A stretch of DNA of 64,000 nt from the NCBI GenBank assembly GCA_020026115.1, contig JAHHQY010000001.1:70842-134841 (forward strand). Direction: 5' to 3'. The translations under genes and the position numbers were made by a program. This document shows, in pieces, positions 39,651-49,810 of the stretch (position 1 is its first letter; each line of letters starts with the position of its first letter). Under the pieces are notes generated by a model, which was given only the letters and a program-made list of their open reading frames with translations, was not told the origin of the DNA and ran no database searches. Source of the DNA: Actinobacillus sp. (GTDB taxonomy: Bacteria > Pseudomonadota > Gammaproteobacteria > Enterobacterales > Pasteurellaceae).

Positions 39651-40256
39651 ATGAAAAAAATAACATTAGCGACCTTAACCTTAGGTTTTTTAAGCCTGTC
39701 GGCTTTTGCTCATATTGCGGATAATTTACAAGCACGTTTGTTAAAATTAGAAAATTTAACGGCGGATTATGAGCAAGTTTTAACGACAACAGAAGGGAAA
39801 CTCGTGCAAGAAGGGCGAGGCACTTTACAATTAAAACGACCCGATTTTTTCCGTGTGGAAAGTAATACGTCTCAAGAAAATATCATTGTAAGTGACGGTA
39901 AAACCCTATGGTTTTACGACCCTTTTGTAGAGCAAGTGACGGCGCGAAAATTACAAGCCGTATTGGATAACACGCCTTTTGCTTTAATTGCCCATAAAGA
40001 TAAAGCGCAATGGCAAAAATATGTGCTAAGCCAAAATGGCGACACCTTTACTTTAACGCCGAAAGATAAAAAAAGTCCGATTAAATACTTTACCTTAACG
40101 TTAAATGAAAAAGGTGATTTGCTTGGTTTTTCCACTTTAGAGAAAAACGGGCAAAAAAATACTTATACCTTAAAAAACAATCAAAATACGCCAATTTCAG
40201 CTCAACAATTTCAATTTAAAGTTCCAGAAGGGGCTGAATTAGACGACCAACGATAA
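39651..40256 (+). CDS. lolA: LolA, periplasmic lipoprotein carrier
   Basis: Shuttles lipoproteins from LolCDE to LolB. Started at 39651 (201 residues) it has a clean signal peptide ([20 protein letters not shown]) and begins just two bases after the ftsK stop, with GGAG inside the ftsK end. Family landmarks are the [12 protein letters not shown] start, [26 protein letters not shown] and the C-terminal [14 protein letters not shown]. The ftsK-lolA-rarA order is the one seen in E. coli. Confidence 0.95.
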   Translation: MKKITLATLTLGFLSLSAFAHIADNLQARLLKLENLTADYEQVLTTTEGKLVQEGRGTLQLKRPDFFRVESNTSQENIIVSDGKTLWFYDPFVEQVTARKLQAVLDNTPFALIAHKDKAQWQKYVLSQNGDTFTLTPKDKKSPIKYFTLTLNEKGDLLGFSTLEKNGQKNTYTLKNNQNTPISAQQFQFKVPEGAELDDQR

Positions 40257-40267
40257 AACAGAGAGTC

Positions 40268-41608
40268 ATGAATAGTTTAAGTTTAGATTTTTCCGGCAAT
40301 GATTTTCAGCCGTTAGCGGCAAGAATGCGTCCGCGTAATTTACAAGAATATTGCGGACAGCAACATTTAGTGGGGCAAGGAAAACCATTACAACGCGCCA
40401 TTGAAACCGGGCATATTCATTCCATGATTTTATGGGGAACGCCAGGCACAGGGAAAACAACCTTAGCGGAAATTATCGCTCGACGCATCAATGCAAAAGT
40501 AGAACGTGTTTCAGCGGTCACATCTGGGATTAAAGAAATTCGAGAAGCTATTGATAATGCAAAGAAAAATCGTCTATTAGGCAGTCAAACAATTTTATTT
40601 GTTGATGAAGTCCATCGTTTCAATAAAAGTCAGCAAGATGCTTTTTTACCGCATATTGAAGACGGAACGATTATTTTTATTGGCGCCACAACGGAAAATC
40701 CGTCTTTTGAATTGAACAACGCTTTGCTTTCTCGTGCGCGTGTTTATGTGTTAAAACCGCTTCAAGCAACGGATATTTTGCAAGTATTAGAGCAAGCGAT
40801 TGAAGATAAAGAACGCGGACTTGGGCAAGAAAAGCTCAATATTGGCGAAAATGTGTTGGATTATTTAGCCGAATACGTCAGTGGCGATGCAAGATTAGCC
40901 TTAAATTATTTAGAGTTGATGGTCGATCACGCAAAAGAAACGCAAAATGGAAAAACTTTAGATAAAGCCTTATTGCTGGAAGTTTTAGGCGAACGTCAAG
41001 CGCGCTTTGATAAAAACGGTGACCATTTTTATGATTGCCTTTCCGCTTTACATAAATCCATTCGTGGTTCAGCACCAGATGCGGCTTTATATTGGTATGC
41101 ACGCATTATTACCGCAGGTGGCGACCCGCTTGTTGTGGCACGCCGTTTGTTGGCGATTGCTTCAGAAGATGTGGGAAATGCCGATCCAAGGGCAATGCAA
41201 TTAGCGCTTAATGCTTGGGATTGCTTTACGCGCGTAGGGCCAGCGGAAGGGGAACGAGCGATTGCGCAAGCGGTTATTTATCTGGCTTTAGCACCGAAAA
41301 GTAACGCCACTTATCTTGCTTTTAATGAGGCAAAACGTTTAGCCAAAGACACCGCTCACCTTGAGGTGCCGTTACATTTGCGAAATGCGCCGACCAAACT
41401 TATGGAAAAATTAGGTTATGGCGAAGAGTATCGCTACGCGCATAATGAGCCACAAGCCTATGCGGCGGGGGAAAATTATTTCCCCGTAGAATTAAAAGAC
41501 ACGCAACTTTATATTCCGAATGCGCGAGGCTTGGAAATTCAGCTTAAGGATAAGTTAGCAAAATTGCATCAATTAGACGCACAAGCCACTAAAAAACGTT
41601 ACGAATAA
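40268..41608 (+). CDS. rarA: RarA (MgsA), replication-associated recombination ATPase
   Basis: AAA+ ATPase related to clamp loaders, acting at stalled forks with SSB. The 446-residue protein has Walker A in [10 protein letters not shown], Walker [13 protein letters not shown], sensor 1 [12 protein letters not shown], the arginine-finger LLSRARVY, and a C-terminal tetramerisation domain (about 240-440). Eleven bases after lolA and complete. Confidence 0.96.
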   Translation: MNSLSLDFSGNDFQPLAARMRPRNLQEYCGQQHLVGQGKPLQRAIETGHIHSMILWGTPGTGKTTLAEIIARRINAKVERVSAVTSGIKEIREAIDNAKKNRLLGSQTILFVDEVHRFNKSQQDAFLPHIEDGTIIFIGATTENPSFELNNALLSRARVYVLKPLQATDILQVLEQAIEDKERGLGQEKLNIGENVLDYLAEYVSGDARLALNYLELMVDHAKETQNGKTLDKALLLEVLGERQARFDKNGDHFYDCLSALHKSIRGSAPDAALYWYARIITAGGDPLVVARRLLAIASEDVGNADPRAMQLALNAWDCFTRVGPAEGERAIAQAVIYLALAPKSNATYLAFNEAKRLAKDTAHLEVPLHLRNAPTKLMEKLGYGEEYRYAHNEPQAYAAGENYFPVELKDTQLYIPNARGLEIQLKDKLAKLHQLDAQATKKRYE

Positions 41609-41615
41609 AAAACAA

Positions 41616-41654
41616 AACTCGCGCCGAAAAAAAGTAAAAATTTCGGCGCGAGTT
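41616..41654. repeat. Perfect inverted pair of the dispersed motif between rarA and udk
   Basis: Fourteen-base arms (41616-41629 and 41641-41654) built from two facing copies of the motif, with an 11-base A-rich spacer. It lies just after the convergent ends of rarA (41608) and udk (41700). On the minus strand it is followed by TTTTGTTTTTTATT, so it can terminate udk transcripts. A second weaker hairpin (TCTCA/TGAGA) is at 41685-41697. Confidence 0.9.
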
Positions 41655-41699
41655 GAAAATAAAAAAATCTTAAGTAAAAATAATTCTCAGCTTGAGAAA

Positions 41700-42353
41700 T
41701 TATGAATTATGATTTTTACCTAACAAATGTAAAATTTGTGCTTTTAACATATTGATTGCAATACGGTTTTTCCCACCACGAGGCACAATAATATCGGCAT
41801 AACGTTTTGAAGGTTCGATAAACTGTAAGAACATTGGACGAACGGTTGCATTGTATTGTTCCACCACAGATTCCATAGAACGACCACGTTCCTCCATATC
41901 GCGTTTTAAGCGACGAATAAAGCAAATATCTAATGGCGTATCCACAAACACGCTAATATCGGCAATGTCACGAATACGTTCATCAGTTAATAATAAAATC
42001 CCTTCTAAAATAATAATTTTTTTCGGTTCAAAATGATGAATTTCTGAAGTGCGAGTATGTTCAACATAGCTGTAAACAGGAACATCAACCGCTTTACCGG
42101 CTTTTAAATCTTTCAAATGTTGATTGAGTAAATCACGATCCATAGCATTTGGGTGGTCGTAATTGGTTTTAACGCGTTCTTCAAGGACTAAATTACTTTG
42201 ATCTTTGTAGTAACTATCCTCTGCAATAATGCCAATTTCATCACTGCCTAATTCAGCTTGTAATTCTTTTAAAATGGTTGAGGCGAAAAGGCTTTTGCCA
42301 GAAGCAGAAGCACCTGCAATGGCAATGATGATGCATTGATCATGATGAGACAT
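41700..42353 (-). CDS. udk: Uridine kinase
   Basis: Phosphorylates uridine and cytidine in pyrimidine salvage. The 217-residue protein has the P-loop GASASGKS (14-21), AEDSYYKDQ, the [13 protein letters not shown] acceptor-site segment and [13 protein letters not shown]. Complete and typical length. Convergent with rarA and divergent from afuA across a 251-base spacer that carries a dispersed motif and the CRP site. Confidence 0.95.
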   Translation of the reverse strand: MSHHDQCIIIAIAGASASGKSLFASTILKELQAELGSDEIGIIAEDSYYKDQSNLVLEERVKTNYDHPNAMDRDLLNQHLKDLKAGKAVDVPVYSYVEHTRTSEIHHFEPKKIIILEGILLLTDERIRDIADISVFVDTPLDICFIRRLKRDMEERGRSMESVVEQYNATVRPMFLQFIEPSKRYADIIVPRGGKNRIAINMLKAQILHLLGKNHNS

Positions 42354-42526
42354 GTTTTTTCCTTACTTGTGAAATGGTAAATTTTTCGGATTATAAAGAA
42401 AAATTATGCAATGGGGTACTAATTTTCGGCGCGAGCAGTTTTTTTTATGAATTTTTAGCCAAATCAGCCTAGCGAAAAAGTTTTTTTACATATTTTTAAG
42501 TATTTTTTTGTACTATTTTATTGAAG

Positions 42527-42542
42527 TGTGAGATGTGTCACA
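42527..42542 (+). promoter_or_regulatory. Perfect CRP-binding site upstream of afuA
   Basis: TGTGAGATGTGTCACA is an exact TGTGA-N6-TCACA match. A possible -10 box CAATAT lies at 42564-42569, which would put the start of transcription near 42576 and the CRP dyad centre at about -41.5, the classic class II activator position. CRP control implies response to sugar starvation rather than iron. Confidence 0.75.
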
Positions 42543-42604
42543 GTAATTTCGTAAAAAAATTGCCAATATCTGCAAGATTTTTTACCCACTGACAGGAGTA
42601 TGAC

Positions 42605-43642
42605 ATGAAAATCTCTAAAATTACGTTTGCTGTAAGCACGGCATTATTAGCGAGCGGTGTTTTAATGAGCCAATCAGCTAATGCACAAGGACGCTTAACG
42701 GTTTATTGTTCAGCAACAAATGCAATGTGTGAAGCAGAAACCAAAGCCTTTGCTAAAAAATACGATGTGCAAACACGCTTTATTCGTAATGGTTCTGGCT
42801 CTACTTTTGCTAAAGTTGAAGCCGAAAAGAAAAATCCACAAGCAGATGTTTGGTACGGTGGCACCTTAGACCCGCAATCTCAAGCGGGGGAATTAGGTTT
42901 ATTACAAGCTTATCGCTCACCGAATATTGACGATGTTGTAGAACGTTTCCAAGACCCTGCAAAAGTCAAAGGGAATTACAGTTCAGCCATTTATATGGGG
43001 ATTTTAGGCTTTGGTGTGAATACAGATCGCTTGAAAAAATTAGGCATTACAGAAGTGCCAAAATGCTGGAAAGATTTAGAAGACCCACGCTTAAAAGGGG
43101 AAATTCAAATTGCAGACCCACAAAGCTCGGGTACCGCTTATACGGCGATTGCGACCTTCGTGCAACTTTGGGGTGAACCGCAAACCTTTGAATATTTCAA
43201 AAAATTAGATAAAAACATTTCTCAATATACAAAATCAGGTATTACGCCATCGCGTAATGCCGCTCGTGGCGAAACAACCATTGGTATTGGCTTCTTACAT
43301 GATTACGCCTTAGAAAAACAAAAAGGCGCACCAGTTGAATTGATCGTGCCTTGTGAAGGTACCGGTTATGAATTAGGCGGTGTGAGTATCTTAAAAGGCG
43401 CGCGTAATATTGATAACGCAAAATTATTTGTTGATTTTGTACTATCTAAAGAAGGTCAAGAAATTGCCTGGAAAGAGGGAAATTCTTTCCAAACACTGAC
43501 CAATGTGAAAGCCGAACAGTCTCCTGCCGCATTTGACCCAACAAAACTTAATTTAATCAATTATGATTTTGAAAAATATGGTTCTTCTGAAGAACGTAAA
43601 CGTCTTATCGATAAATGGGTTCAAGAAGTCAAAATGAAATAA
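42605..43642 (+). CDS. afuA: AfuA, periplasmic binding protein (hexose phosphates)
   Basis: Solute-binding protein of an ABC importer, 345 residues, signal peptide MKISKITFAVSTALLASGVLMS ending near ANA. It resembles iron-binding FbpA in fold, but I see no adjacent Tyr-Tyr pair where FbpA binds iron. Actinobacillus AfuA has been shown to bind glucose-6-phosphate and related sugar phosphates, and this gene matches its length and its fused permease partner. The stretch GFLHDYALE lies where I expect sugar ligands. A perfect CRP site lies upstream, which supports sugar uptake. Confidence 0.88.
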   Translation: MKISKITFAVSTALLASGVLMSQSANAQGRLTVYCSATNAMCEAETKAFAKKYDVQTRFIRNGSGSTFAKVEAEKKNPQADVWYGGTLDPQSQAGELGLLQAYRSPNIDDVVERFQDPAKVKGNYSSAIYMGILGFGVNTDRLKKLGITEVPKCWKDLEDPRLKGEIQIADPQSSGTAYTAIATFVQLWGEPQTFEYFKKLDKNISQYTKSGITPSRNAARGETTIGIGFLHDYALEKQKGAPVELIVPCEGTGYELGGVSILKGARNIDNAKLFVDFVLSKEGQEIAWKEGNSFQTLTNVKAEQSPAAFDPTKLNLINYDFEKYGSSEERKRLIDKWVQEVKMK

Positions 43643-43669
43643 CACTAAGGATAAATAACTGGAGGTCGT

Positions 43670-45724
43670 ATGGGAAAGTTTAATTTTCTCAATCACAGTT
43701 TATTTTGGGTGTTTCTAGCAACGGTAGGCTTTATAGGCCTACCGTCTATGGCACTTTATTACGGTTTTAGCGAATCCATGCCCGAAGAAATTTTGGCGGC
43801 CATGGGTTGGTATTCTGTCAATTTAAGCTGGTTATGGATTGGATTACTTTACTGTATTCCAATTGTTTCGTATTTTTTAAAAGGAAAATCACAAGTTTTA
43901 CAAGGGAAAGCAGAATTTTCTTTGGTGCTTGGTATTTTCCTTTTTATTTTTATTTCCGCTATTTATGCCAAAATTGCTTTAGGTTATGCAATATTTGTCA
44001 TGATTTTGGCTTTAATCGCGATGGCAACCAACGCCTTAGCGAAAATGAAAGTTATGCAAAGCGATAAATTTATTATCGCGTCTTTAATTTGCATTATTTT
44101 GATGATTTTCTTCTTTATTGTGTATCCGACTGTCGCGATTTTCTTGTCGATGTTCTATGACGGTTCGGAATTTGTGCCAATGCAAGCGGTGAATATTTTA
44201 AGTCAAAGCTATATTTGGAAAATCATTTTTAATTCCTTAAAAGTTTCAGGCACAGTGGGCTTACTTTCAACCTTCTTTGGTTTGCTTTTTGCCCTTTATA
44301 CCACGCGTATTGCAGAAAAAGGTCGTGTTATTGGGAAAATTTTCTCAATTTTACCGATTGTGACCCCACCTTTCGTTGTCGGCTTAGGGGTCACCTTAAT
44401 GCTTGGTCGTTCAGGTTATGTCACGCAAGTTTTAGTGGATTATTTAGGTTTTAGTAGCAACTGGCTTTATGGCTATACAGGGATTGTGATCGCCCATACT
44501 TTAGCGATGACACCGATGGCCTTTATGATTGTTGAAGGTGCTTTAAAATCGATTCATCCTTCAATGGAAGAAGCCTCTTATACTTTACGAGCGAATCGTT
44601 ATCAAACCTTTTTTAATGTGGTTTTCCCTTTATTGAAACCAGCGCTTGCTAACGCATTTTTAGTGGTGGCCATTCAGTCTTTAGCCGATTTTAGTACGCC
44701 TTTAGTCTTAGGCGGAAGCTATGATGTGATTGCATCACAAATTTACTTCTATATTGCGGGTTCGCAGTTAGATTACGCTTCAGCAAGTACGCTTGGCACC
44801 TTACTTTTAATCTTTTCCTTGGCTATTTTTATCATTCAATATTTATGGATTGGTAACCGCTCTTATGTCACCGTTTCAGGTAAATCCTATCGCGGTGATG
44901 TACAAGAATTACCAAACTTAATGAAAGGGGTGATTATCTTCTTTTTAGCAGGTTGGATTTTATTTAATACCGTGTTGTATGGCAGTATTTTCTACGGCAG
45001 TTTCACCGAAAACTGGGGCGTTAATTACACCTTAACCTGGAAACATTACATCACCTTATTTGGACAAGGATTTAGCGATGGTGCGTGGCCGTCATTGATT
45101 CATACCGTGCTTTTTGCTTTAACTGCAGCGCCAATTACCGCTATTTTTGGTTTGTTAATTGCTTATATTACGGTGCGCCGTGATTTTAAAGGCAAAAAAA
45201 CGCTAGAATTTTTAACCTTACTTTGTTTTGCCGTACCCGGTACGGTGGCAGGGGTTTCTTATATTCTCGCCTTTAACGATGCGCCTATTTACATTACGGG
45301 AACAACCGTCATTGTGGTTATTTCGATGGTTATGCGTAATATGCCTGTTGGAATGCGCGCGGCAATTGCAGGCTTAGGGCAATTAGATAAAACACTTGAT
45401 GAAGCTTCACTTTCCTTAAAAGGAAGCTCATTTAAAACCTTATGGTTTATTGTGTTGCCACTCTTAAAACCCGCTTTACTTTCTGCCTTGGTGACCAGCT
45501 TTGTACGAGCGATGACCACAGTAAGTGCGATTGTTTTCTTGGTTACCGCAGATACGCGTGTTGCCACAGCTTACATTTTAAATCGCGTAGAAGACGGTGA
45601 ATATGGCGTGGCCATTGCCTATGGCTCAATTTTAATTGTCGTGATGATGGCGATTATTTTATTCTTTGATTGGCTTGTAGGTGATACACGCATCGCCAAA
45701 ATGAAAGCGGACAAAACGCAGTAA
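43670..45724 (+). CDS. afuB: AfuB, fused ABC permease
   Basis: Inner-membrane permease of the Afu importer. At 684 residues it is two permease domains in one chain, plus extra N-terminal helices (about 5-150): each half carries an EAA coupling loop, EEASYTLRANRYQTFF in the first and DEASLSLKGSSFKTLW in the second. This fused form fits AfuB rather than the shorter FbpB/HitB (about 500 residues). It starts 27 bases after afuA behind GGAGG. Confidence 0.9.
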   Translation: MGKFNFLNHSLFWVFLATVGFIGLPSMALYYGFSESMPEEILAAMGWYSVNLSWLWIGLLYCIPIVSYFLKGKSQVLQGKAEFSLVLGIFLFIFISAIYAKIALGYAIFVMILALIAMATNALAKMKVMQSDKFIIASLICIILMIFFFIVYPTVAIFLSMFYDGSEFVPMQAVNILSQSYIWKIIFNSLKVSGTVGLLSTFFGLLFALYTTRIAEKGRVIGKIFSILPIVTPPFVVGLGVTLMLGRSGYVTQVLVDYLGFSSNWLYGYTGIVIAHTLAMTPMAFMIVEGALKSIHPSMEEASYTLRANRYQTFFNVVFPLLKPALANAFLVVAIQSLADFSTPLVLGGSYDVIASQIYFYIAGSQLDYASASTLGTLLLIFSLAIFIIQYLWIGNRSYVTVSGKSYRGDVQELPNLMKGVIIFFLAGWILFNTVLYGSIFYGSFTENWGVNYTLTWKHYITLFGQGFSDGAWPSLIHTVLFALTAAPITAIFGLLIAYITVRRDFKGKKTLEFLTLLCFAVPGTVAGVSYILAFNDAPIYITGTTVIVVISMVMRNMPVGMRAAIAGLGQLDKTLDEASLSLKGSSFKTLWFIVLPLLKPALLSALVTSFVRAMTTVSAIVFLVTADTRVATAYILNRVEDGEYGVAIAYGSILIVVMMAIILFFDWLVGDTRIAKMKADKTQ

Positions 45725-45736
45725 ATTAACCTTAAA

Positions 45737-45764
45737 CACTCGCACTTATTTTTCGGTGCGAGTG
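45737..45764 (+). repeat. Intercistronic hairpin between afuB and afuC
   Basis: CACTCGCAC (45737-45745) pairs with GTGCGAGTG (45756-45764). The right arm is part of a full copy of the dispersed motif (core 45752-45761); the left arm is only its outer half. It could stabilise the upstream afuAB message and lower afuC. Confidence 0.6.
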
Positions 45765-45787
45765 GCAAGTTTTAAATAGGTAGTTGT

Positions 45788-46849
45788 ATGAAAAACGAAA
45801 AAAATGATGATTTTTTAGTGTTAAAAAATGTGACCAAAGCCTTTGGTAAAGCGGTAGTGATTGATGATCTGAATTTAAGCATTAAACGCGGTACGATGGT
45901 GACATTACTTGGCCCTTCAGGTTGCGGGAAAACTACGGTATTACGCCTTGTAGCAGGTTTAGAAAACCCAACATGCGGGCAAATTTTTATTGATGGTGAA
46001 GATGTCACGAAAGAGTCTATTCAAAAACGTGATATTTGTATTGTATTCCAATCTTATGCACTTTTCCCACATATGAGCATTGGCGATAACGTAGGTTACG
46101 GTTTGCGTATGCAAGGTATTGGCGGGGAAGAGCGTCGTAAACGAGTAGAAGAAGCCTTAGAATTAGTTGATTTAGCCGGTTTTGCGGATCGTTATGTCGA
46201 CCAAATTTCAGGTGGGCAACAACAACGTGTCGCTTTAGCGCGTGCTTTAGTGTTAAAACCTAAGGTGTTGTTATTTGATGAACCATTAAGTAACTTAGAT
46301 GCGAATTTACGCCGTTCAATGCGTGAAAAAATTCGTGAATTACAACAAAAATTAGGGATTACATCGCTTTATGTCACTCACGATCAAACCGAAGCCTTTG
46401 CGGTTTCCGATGAAGTTATCGTGATGAATAAAGGGAAAATTATGCAAAAAGCCCCAGCGAAAACCCTTTATGTTCAGCCAAACTCTCTTTTCCTAGCCAA
46501 CTTTATGGGTGAAAGCAGTATTTTCCCAGCTCATTTAAAAGATACAACGGTCACCGTCAATGGTTATAGTTTTGAATTACCTAATGCTGAGCAATTTGGT
46601 ATTCAAGGCCACGAATGTTTAGTGGGGATTCGTCCTGAAGCTTTACGCTTACATAAAGAAGGGAAACCCGAACAGCTTTGTCAAATTAAATCCGCAGTGT
46701 ATATGGGAAGCCATTGGGAAATTGTGGCGCAATGGGCCGATAAAGAATTGCTCATCAATGCAAGTCCCGAACATTTCCAAGTAGGTATGCAACAAGCATA
46801 TATTGATATGGAAATTCATGGCGTCTTTTTACTCAATAAAGAAGACTAA
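45788..46849 (+). CDS. afuC: AfuC, ABC transporter ATPase
   Basis: Energises AfuAB import. The 353-residue protein has Walker A GPSGCGKT (42-49), the Q-loop [12 protein letters not shown], signature SGGQQQR (141-147), Walker B LLFDEP (161-166) and a C-terminal TOBE-like regulatory domain from about 240 ([11 protein letters not shown]). It belongs to the FbpC/PotA-like class. Last gene of the operon, with a terminator right after. Confidence 0.92.
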   Translation: MKNEKNDDFLVLKNVTKAFGKAVVIDDLNLSIKRGTMVTLLGPSGCGKTTVLRLVAGLENPTCGQIFIDGEDVTKESIQKRDICIVFQSYALFPHMSIGDNVGYGLRMQGIGGEERRKRVEEALELVDLAGFADRYVDQISGGQQQRVALARALVLKPKVLLFDEPLSNLDANLRRSMREKIRELQQKLGITSLYVTHDQTEAFAVSDEVIVMNKGKIMQKAPAKTLYVQPNSLFLANFMGESSIFPAHLKDTTVTVNGYSFELPNAEQFGIQGHECLVGIRPEALRLHKEGKPEQLCQIKSAVYMGSHWEIVAQWADKELLINASPEHFQVGMQQAYIDMEIHGVFLLNKED

Positions 46850-46853
46850 CAAC

Positions 46854-46882
46854 AAGCCCAATGTTTTGCATTGGGCTTTTTT
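46854..46882 (+). terminator. Rho-independent terminator of afuABC
   Basis: Arms AAGCCCAATG (46854-46863) and CATTGGGCTT (46869-46878), 5-base loop, then TTTTTA. Confidence 0.9.
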
Positions 46883-47007
46883 ATGAGCTTCGCGCCGAAA
46901 AATAGGTTGTTCAAGCCAAGAAAAACATAAGGAAAACATTAGAAAAAGAAGACGTTATTCAGTAGAATACAAAACATTTTTCTCAAATTTAATTAAAAGG
47001 ATTGACT

Positions 47008-47589
47008 ATGCGACTTTGTGATACGGATATTGAACGTTATTTAGATGAAGGTAAAATTGCCTTAACCCCGCGCCCAGATAATACGCAAATTAACGGTGCG
47101 ACCGTAGATGTACGTTTGGGTAATTCTTTTCGCGTTTTTAAAGAATATGCGATGCCGTATATTGATTTAAGTGGTGAACGTGAAACGGTAACCGCCCAAT
47201 TAGATGCGGTGATGAGCGATGAAATTATTATCGAAGATGGGGACGCGTTCTTTTTACATCCTGGCGATTTAGCCCTAGCAACAACCCTTGAAACCGTCAA
47301 ATTGCCTGCAAATATTATCGGTTGGCTTGATGGACGTTCGTCTTTAGCGCGTTTAGGCTTAATGGTTCATGTAACCGCACATCGAATTGATCCCGGTTGG
47401 GAAGGCAAAATTGTGTTGGAATTTTTTAACTCAGGTAAATTGCCTTTAGCTTTACGCCCCAATATGGTGATTGGCGCATTAAGTTTTGAGGTATTAAGTA
47501 ATGAAGCCGCGCGTCCTTACAATGTACGTCGTGATGCAAAATATAAAAATCAACAAAACGCCGTAGCGAGCCGAATCAATCAAGATTAA
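47008..47589 (+). CDS. dcd: dCTP deaminase
   Basis: Converts dCTP to dUTP for thymidylate synthesis. The 193-residue trimeric enzyme starts [12 protein letters not shown], as in E. coli, at the ATG at 47008 with AAAAGG upstream; a TTG six bases earlier is not needed. Motifs [23 protein letters not shown] and [17 protein letters not shown] (catalytic Glu region) are intact. Confidence 0.95.
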   Translation: MRLCDTDIERYLDEGKIALTPRPDNTQINGATVDVRLGNSFRVFKEYAMPYIDLSGERETVTAQLDAVMSDEIIIEDGDAFFLHPGDLALATTLETVKLPANIIGWLDGRSSLARLGLMVHVTAHRIDPGWEGKIVLEFFNSGKLPLALRPNMVIGALSFEVLSNEAARPYNVRRDAKYKNQQNAVASRINQD

Positions 47590-47593
47590 AAAC

Positions 47594-47625
47594 AAAAGCC
47601 CAAAATTAAAAATGGGCTTTTTTCT
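47594..47625. terminator. Terminator between dcd and the yeeZ-like gene
   Basis: Arms AAAAGCCCA (47594-47602) and TGGGCTTTT (47613-47621), followed by T-run; convergent genes on both sides. Confidence 0.82.
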
Positions 47626-47646
47626 TTTGAATTTACGGGAAAATGA

Positions 47647-48441
47647 TTATTCGTAGATAAAATCTAACTCTTGGCAAATTTTATCGGCGCGGACGATTTT
47701 TTGTAAAGGCATTTCCGTACAATCAAATTTAGCGACAGGCAAGTTTGCATTTTGGCATAAACTTTGAAAAAAAGCCTGACGAGTTGGGTGTTCAGGGGAA
47801 ATTAAATGATATAAACGCGCACCGCTTGGGGTTTCTAATAATAAGTAAATCGCCCGTAAACTATCGTTTAACTTCGTAAAGTTCATTAAGGAAAGGCCAT
47901 TGGCTAAATTTTCTTGTCCAGCCATTTCACAGGCACTTTGTTGTGGGTCTAAAATCATCTCACCTAAACGTAAAATATCACAATCAATATCATTAAATTG
48001 CAAGAAAGCTTGTTCAATCTCACATAAGGCTTTGCCCGCTTCATCACTTGGGCAAGTAGGGCTGTTTTCATCAAAAGTTCCTGCGTTTTGTCCGAAAACA
48101 AGCGGTGAGCTTAAGAAAATAAAATGTGAAACATTATGCAATAAGGCTTCGCTTATTAAATTTTGAATGCCGGCAACATAATCTTGATGACGGAAAAAAT
48201 AGCGACTTGGCGGAATGTTTATAATTAAGGCATCGACATCAAAAAGCGCGGTTAAATCATCAGGATCGGCGTTAATTTCAGGGGTTAATTCTAATAAATA
48301 GGTTTCTAAACGTTGTAAACGCATACTTTCTACGCCCTCAAAGGTGCGTTTTGTTCCCTTTACTTCCCAACCAAACTGTTTTAAAAACCTTGCTAACGCA
48401 AGCCCCCAAGGATTTAAGCCCACAATGGCGACGGATTTCAT
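47647..48441 (-). CDS. YeeZ-like NAD(P)-binding epimerase-family protein
   Basis: A 264-residue Rossmann-fold protein (MKSVAIVGLNPWGLALARFLKQ at the start) resembling E. coli YeeZ, an uncharacterised NAD-dependent epimerase/dehydratase relative. The central FIFLSSPLVFG segment corresponds to the catalytic-Ser region, but the Tyr-x-x-x-Lys motif of short-chain dehydrogenases is not evident. Start 48441 chosen because AAGGA lies eight to nine bases upstream; the frame is open to 48531. A single chance ACAAGCGGT occurs inside it. Substrate unknown. Confidence 0.8.
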   Translation of the reverse strand: MKSVAIVGLNPWGLALARFLKQFGWEVKGTKRTFEGVESMRLQRLETYLLELTPEINADPDDLTALFDVDALIINIPPSRYFFRHQDYVAGIQNLISEALLHNVSHFIFLSSPLVFGQNAGTFDENSPTCPSDEAGKALCEIEQAFLQFNDIDCDILRLGEMILDPQQSACEMAGQENLANGLSLMNFTKLNDSLRAIYLLLETPSGARLYHLISPEHPTRQAFFQSLCQNANLPVAKFDCTEMPLQKIVRADKICQELDFIYE

Positions 48442-48522
48442 GAAGTGTCCTTTTAATGATAAAAATAACGGCGAAATTTTAGCATAAAATTCCCTTGAGA
48501 TTGAAAAAATTCCGCAAAAAAA

Positions 48523-48540
48523 AGGGAGCAAAAGCTCCCT
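48523..48540 (-). terminator. Terminator of rpiA-serA
   Basis: Arms AGGGAGC (48523-48529) and GCTCCCT (48534-48540), loop AAAA, followed by eight T residues on the minus strand. Confidence 0.82.
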
Positions 48541-48554
48541 AAAAAGTTGAGTGA

Positions 48555-49793
48555 TTAGTATAAAATACGGGCGCGGATTGTGCCTTCGATGGCTTTTAAT
48601 TCGGCGCGTAAGGCTTTGCAGTCTTCGGTTTCAACATCTAAAACCACATAGCCAATAACGGGATCGGTTTGTAAATATTGTGCGGCAATATTGACGTTAT
48701 ATTTTTCAAAAATCTTATTGATTTTGTTCATAACGCCTGGTTTGTTGTAATGAATGTGCAATAAACGTTTTGCATTATGCAATTCAGGTAAAGAAACCTC
48801 AGGGAAGTTAACCGCAGAAAGTGTTGAACCGTTATCGGAGTATTTCACAAACTTACTCGCCACTTCTGTGCCGATATTTTCTTGCGCTTCTGCAGTAGAA
48901 CCACCAATATGTGGCGTTAAAATGACATTATCAAAAGCGCGTAAGGCAGAAATAAATTCTTCATTAATGGAAGCCGGTTCTTCAGGGAAAACATCTACGC
49001 CTGCGCCACGAATTTTGCCACTTTCTAAGGCTTGAGCAAGGGCATCAATTTCCACAACCGTACCGCGTGCGGCATTGATAAAAATTGCACCGTCTTTCAT
49101 TTGTGCAAAACGTGTTGCATTCATCATATTTTTTGTGCTTGGATTTTCAGGCACATGTAAAGAAACCACATCACTTTGCGCTAATAAGGTTTCTAACTGA
49201 GGAACTTGTTGGGCATTACCTAAAGGTAATTTGGTTTCAACATCATAGAAGAAAACATTCATACCTAAAGATTCCGCAATCACACTTAATTGTGAGCCAA
49301 TATGGCCGTAGCCGATAATCCCTAAGTTTTTCCCACGTACTTCAAAACTGCCTTGAGCCGACTTGTTCCATAAGCCACGATGCACTTCCATATTCGCTTT
49401 AGGAACGTTGCGCATCAATAATAAAATTTCGCCTAAAACTAATTCCGCCACAGAGCGCGTATTGGAAAATGGTGCGTTAAAAACAGGAATACCGCGTTTT
49501 TTTGCTGAATTTAAATCTACTTGATTCGTTCCAATACAAAAACAGCCGATAGCAATCAATTTTTCGGCGCAAGCTAACACCTCATCGGTTAAATGAGTGC
49601 GTGAGCGAATACCAATAAAATGCGCATCTTTAATGGCTTCTTTTAATTCTTCATCATCTAACGCTTTTTTATGATATTCAATATTGGTGTAACCGGCGTT
49701 TTTTAACACATTAACTGCGTTTTGATGCACGCCTTCCAAGAGTAAGAATTTAATTTTATCTTTTTCTAATGAAACTTTAGTTTGTTCTACCAT
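48555..49793 (-). CDS. serA: D-3-phosphoglycerate dehydrogenase
   Basis: First enzyme of serine synthesis. The 412-residue protein has the catalytic domain, the NAD motif GYGHIGSQLS, the active-site His in LTPHIGGST and a C-terminal ACT domain (about 338-412), which in E. coli mediates feedback inhibition by serine. Length matches E. coli SerA. It lies 17 bases after rpiA, the same pair as in E. coli. One core motif (49563-49572) lies within it. Confidence 0.96.
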   Translation of the reverse strand: MVEQTKVSLEKDKIKFLLLEGVHQNAVNVLKNAGYTNIEYHKKALDDEELKEAIKDAHFIGIRSRTHLTDEVLACAEKLIAIGCFCIGTNQVDLNSAKKRGIPVFNAPFSNTRSVAELVLGEILLLMRNVPKANMEVHRGLWNKSAQGSFEVRGKNLGIIGYGHIGSQLSVIAESLGMNVFFYDVETKLPLGNAQQVPQLETLLAQSDVVSLHVPENPSTKNMMNATRFAQMKDGAIFINAARGTVVEIDALAQALESGKIRGAGVDVFPEEPASINEEFISALRAFDNVILTPHIGGSTAEAQENIGTEVASKFVKYSDNGSTLSAVNFPEVSLPELHNAKRLLHIHYNKPGVMNKINKIFEKYNVNIAAQYLQTDPVIGYVVLDVETEDCKALRAELKAIEGTIRARILY

Positions 49794-49810
49794 AAAGTAA
49801 AAACTCCTTT

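Noticed and set aside
42605..46849. Reading this operon as a ferric iron transporter (FbpABC/HitABC)
   Set aside because: The fused 684-residue permease, absence of a Tyr-Tyr pair in the binding protein and the CRP site fit Afu better; iron transport not excluded by sequence alone.
48098..48106. ACAAGCGGT, the Actinobacillus-type uptake core
   Set aside because: A single copy inside a gene; about what chance would give in 64 kb, so not evidence for that dialect.
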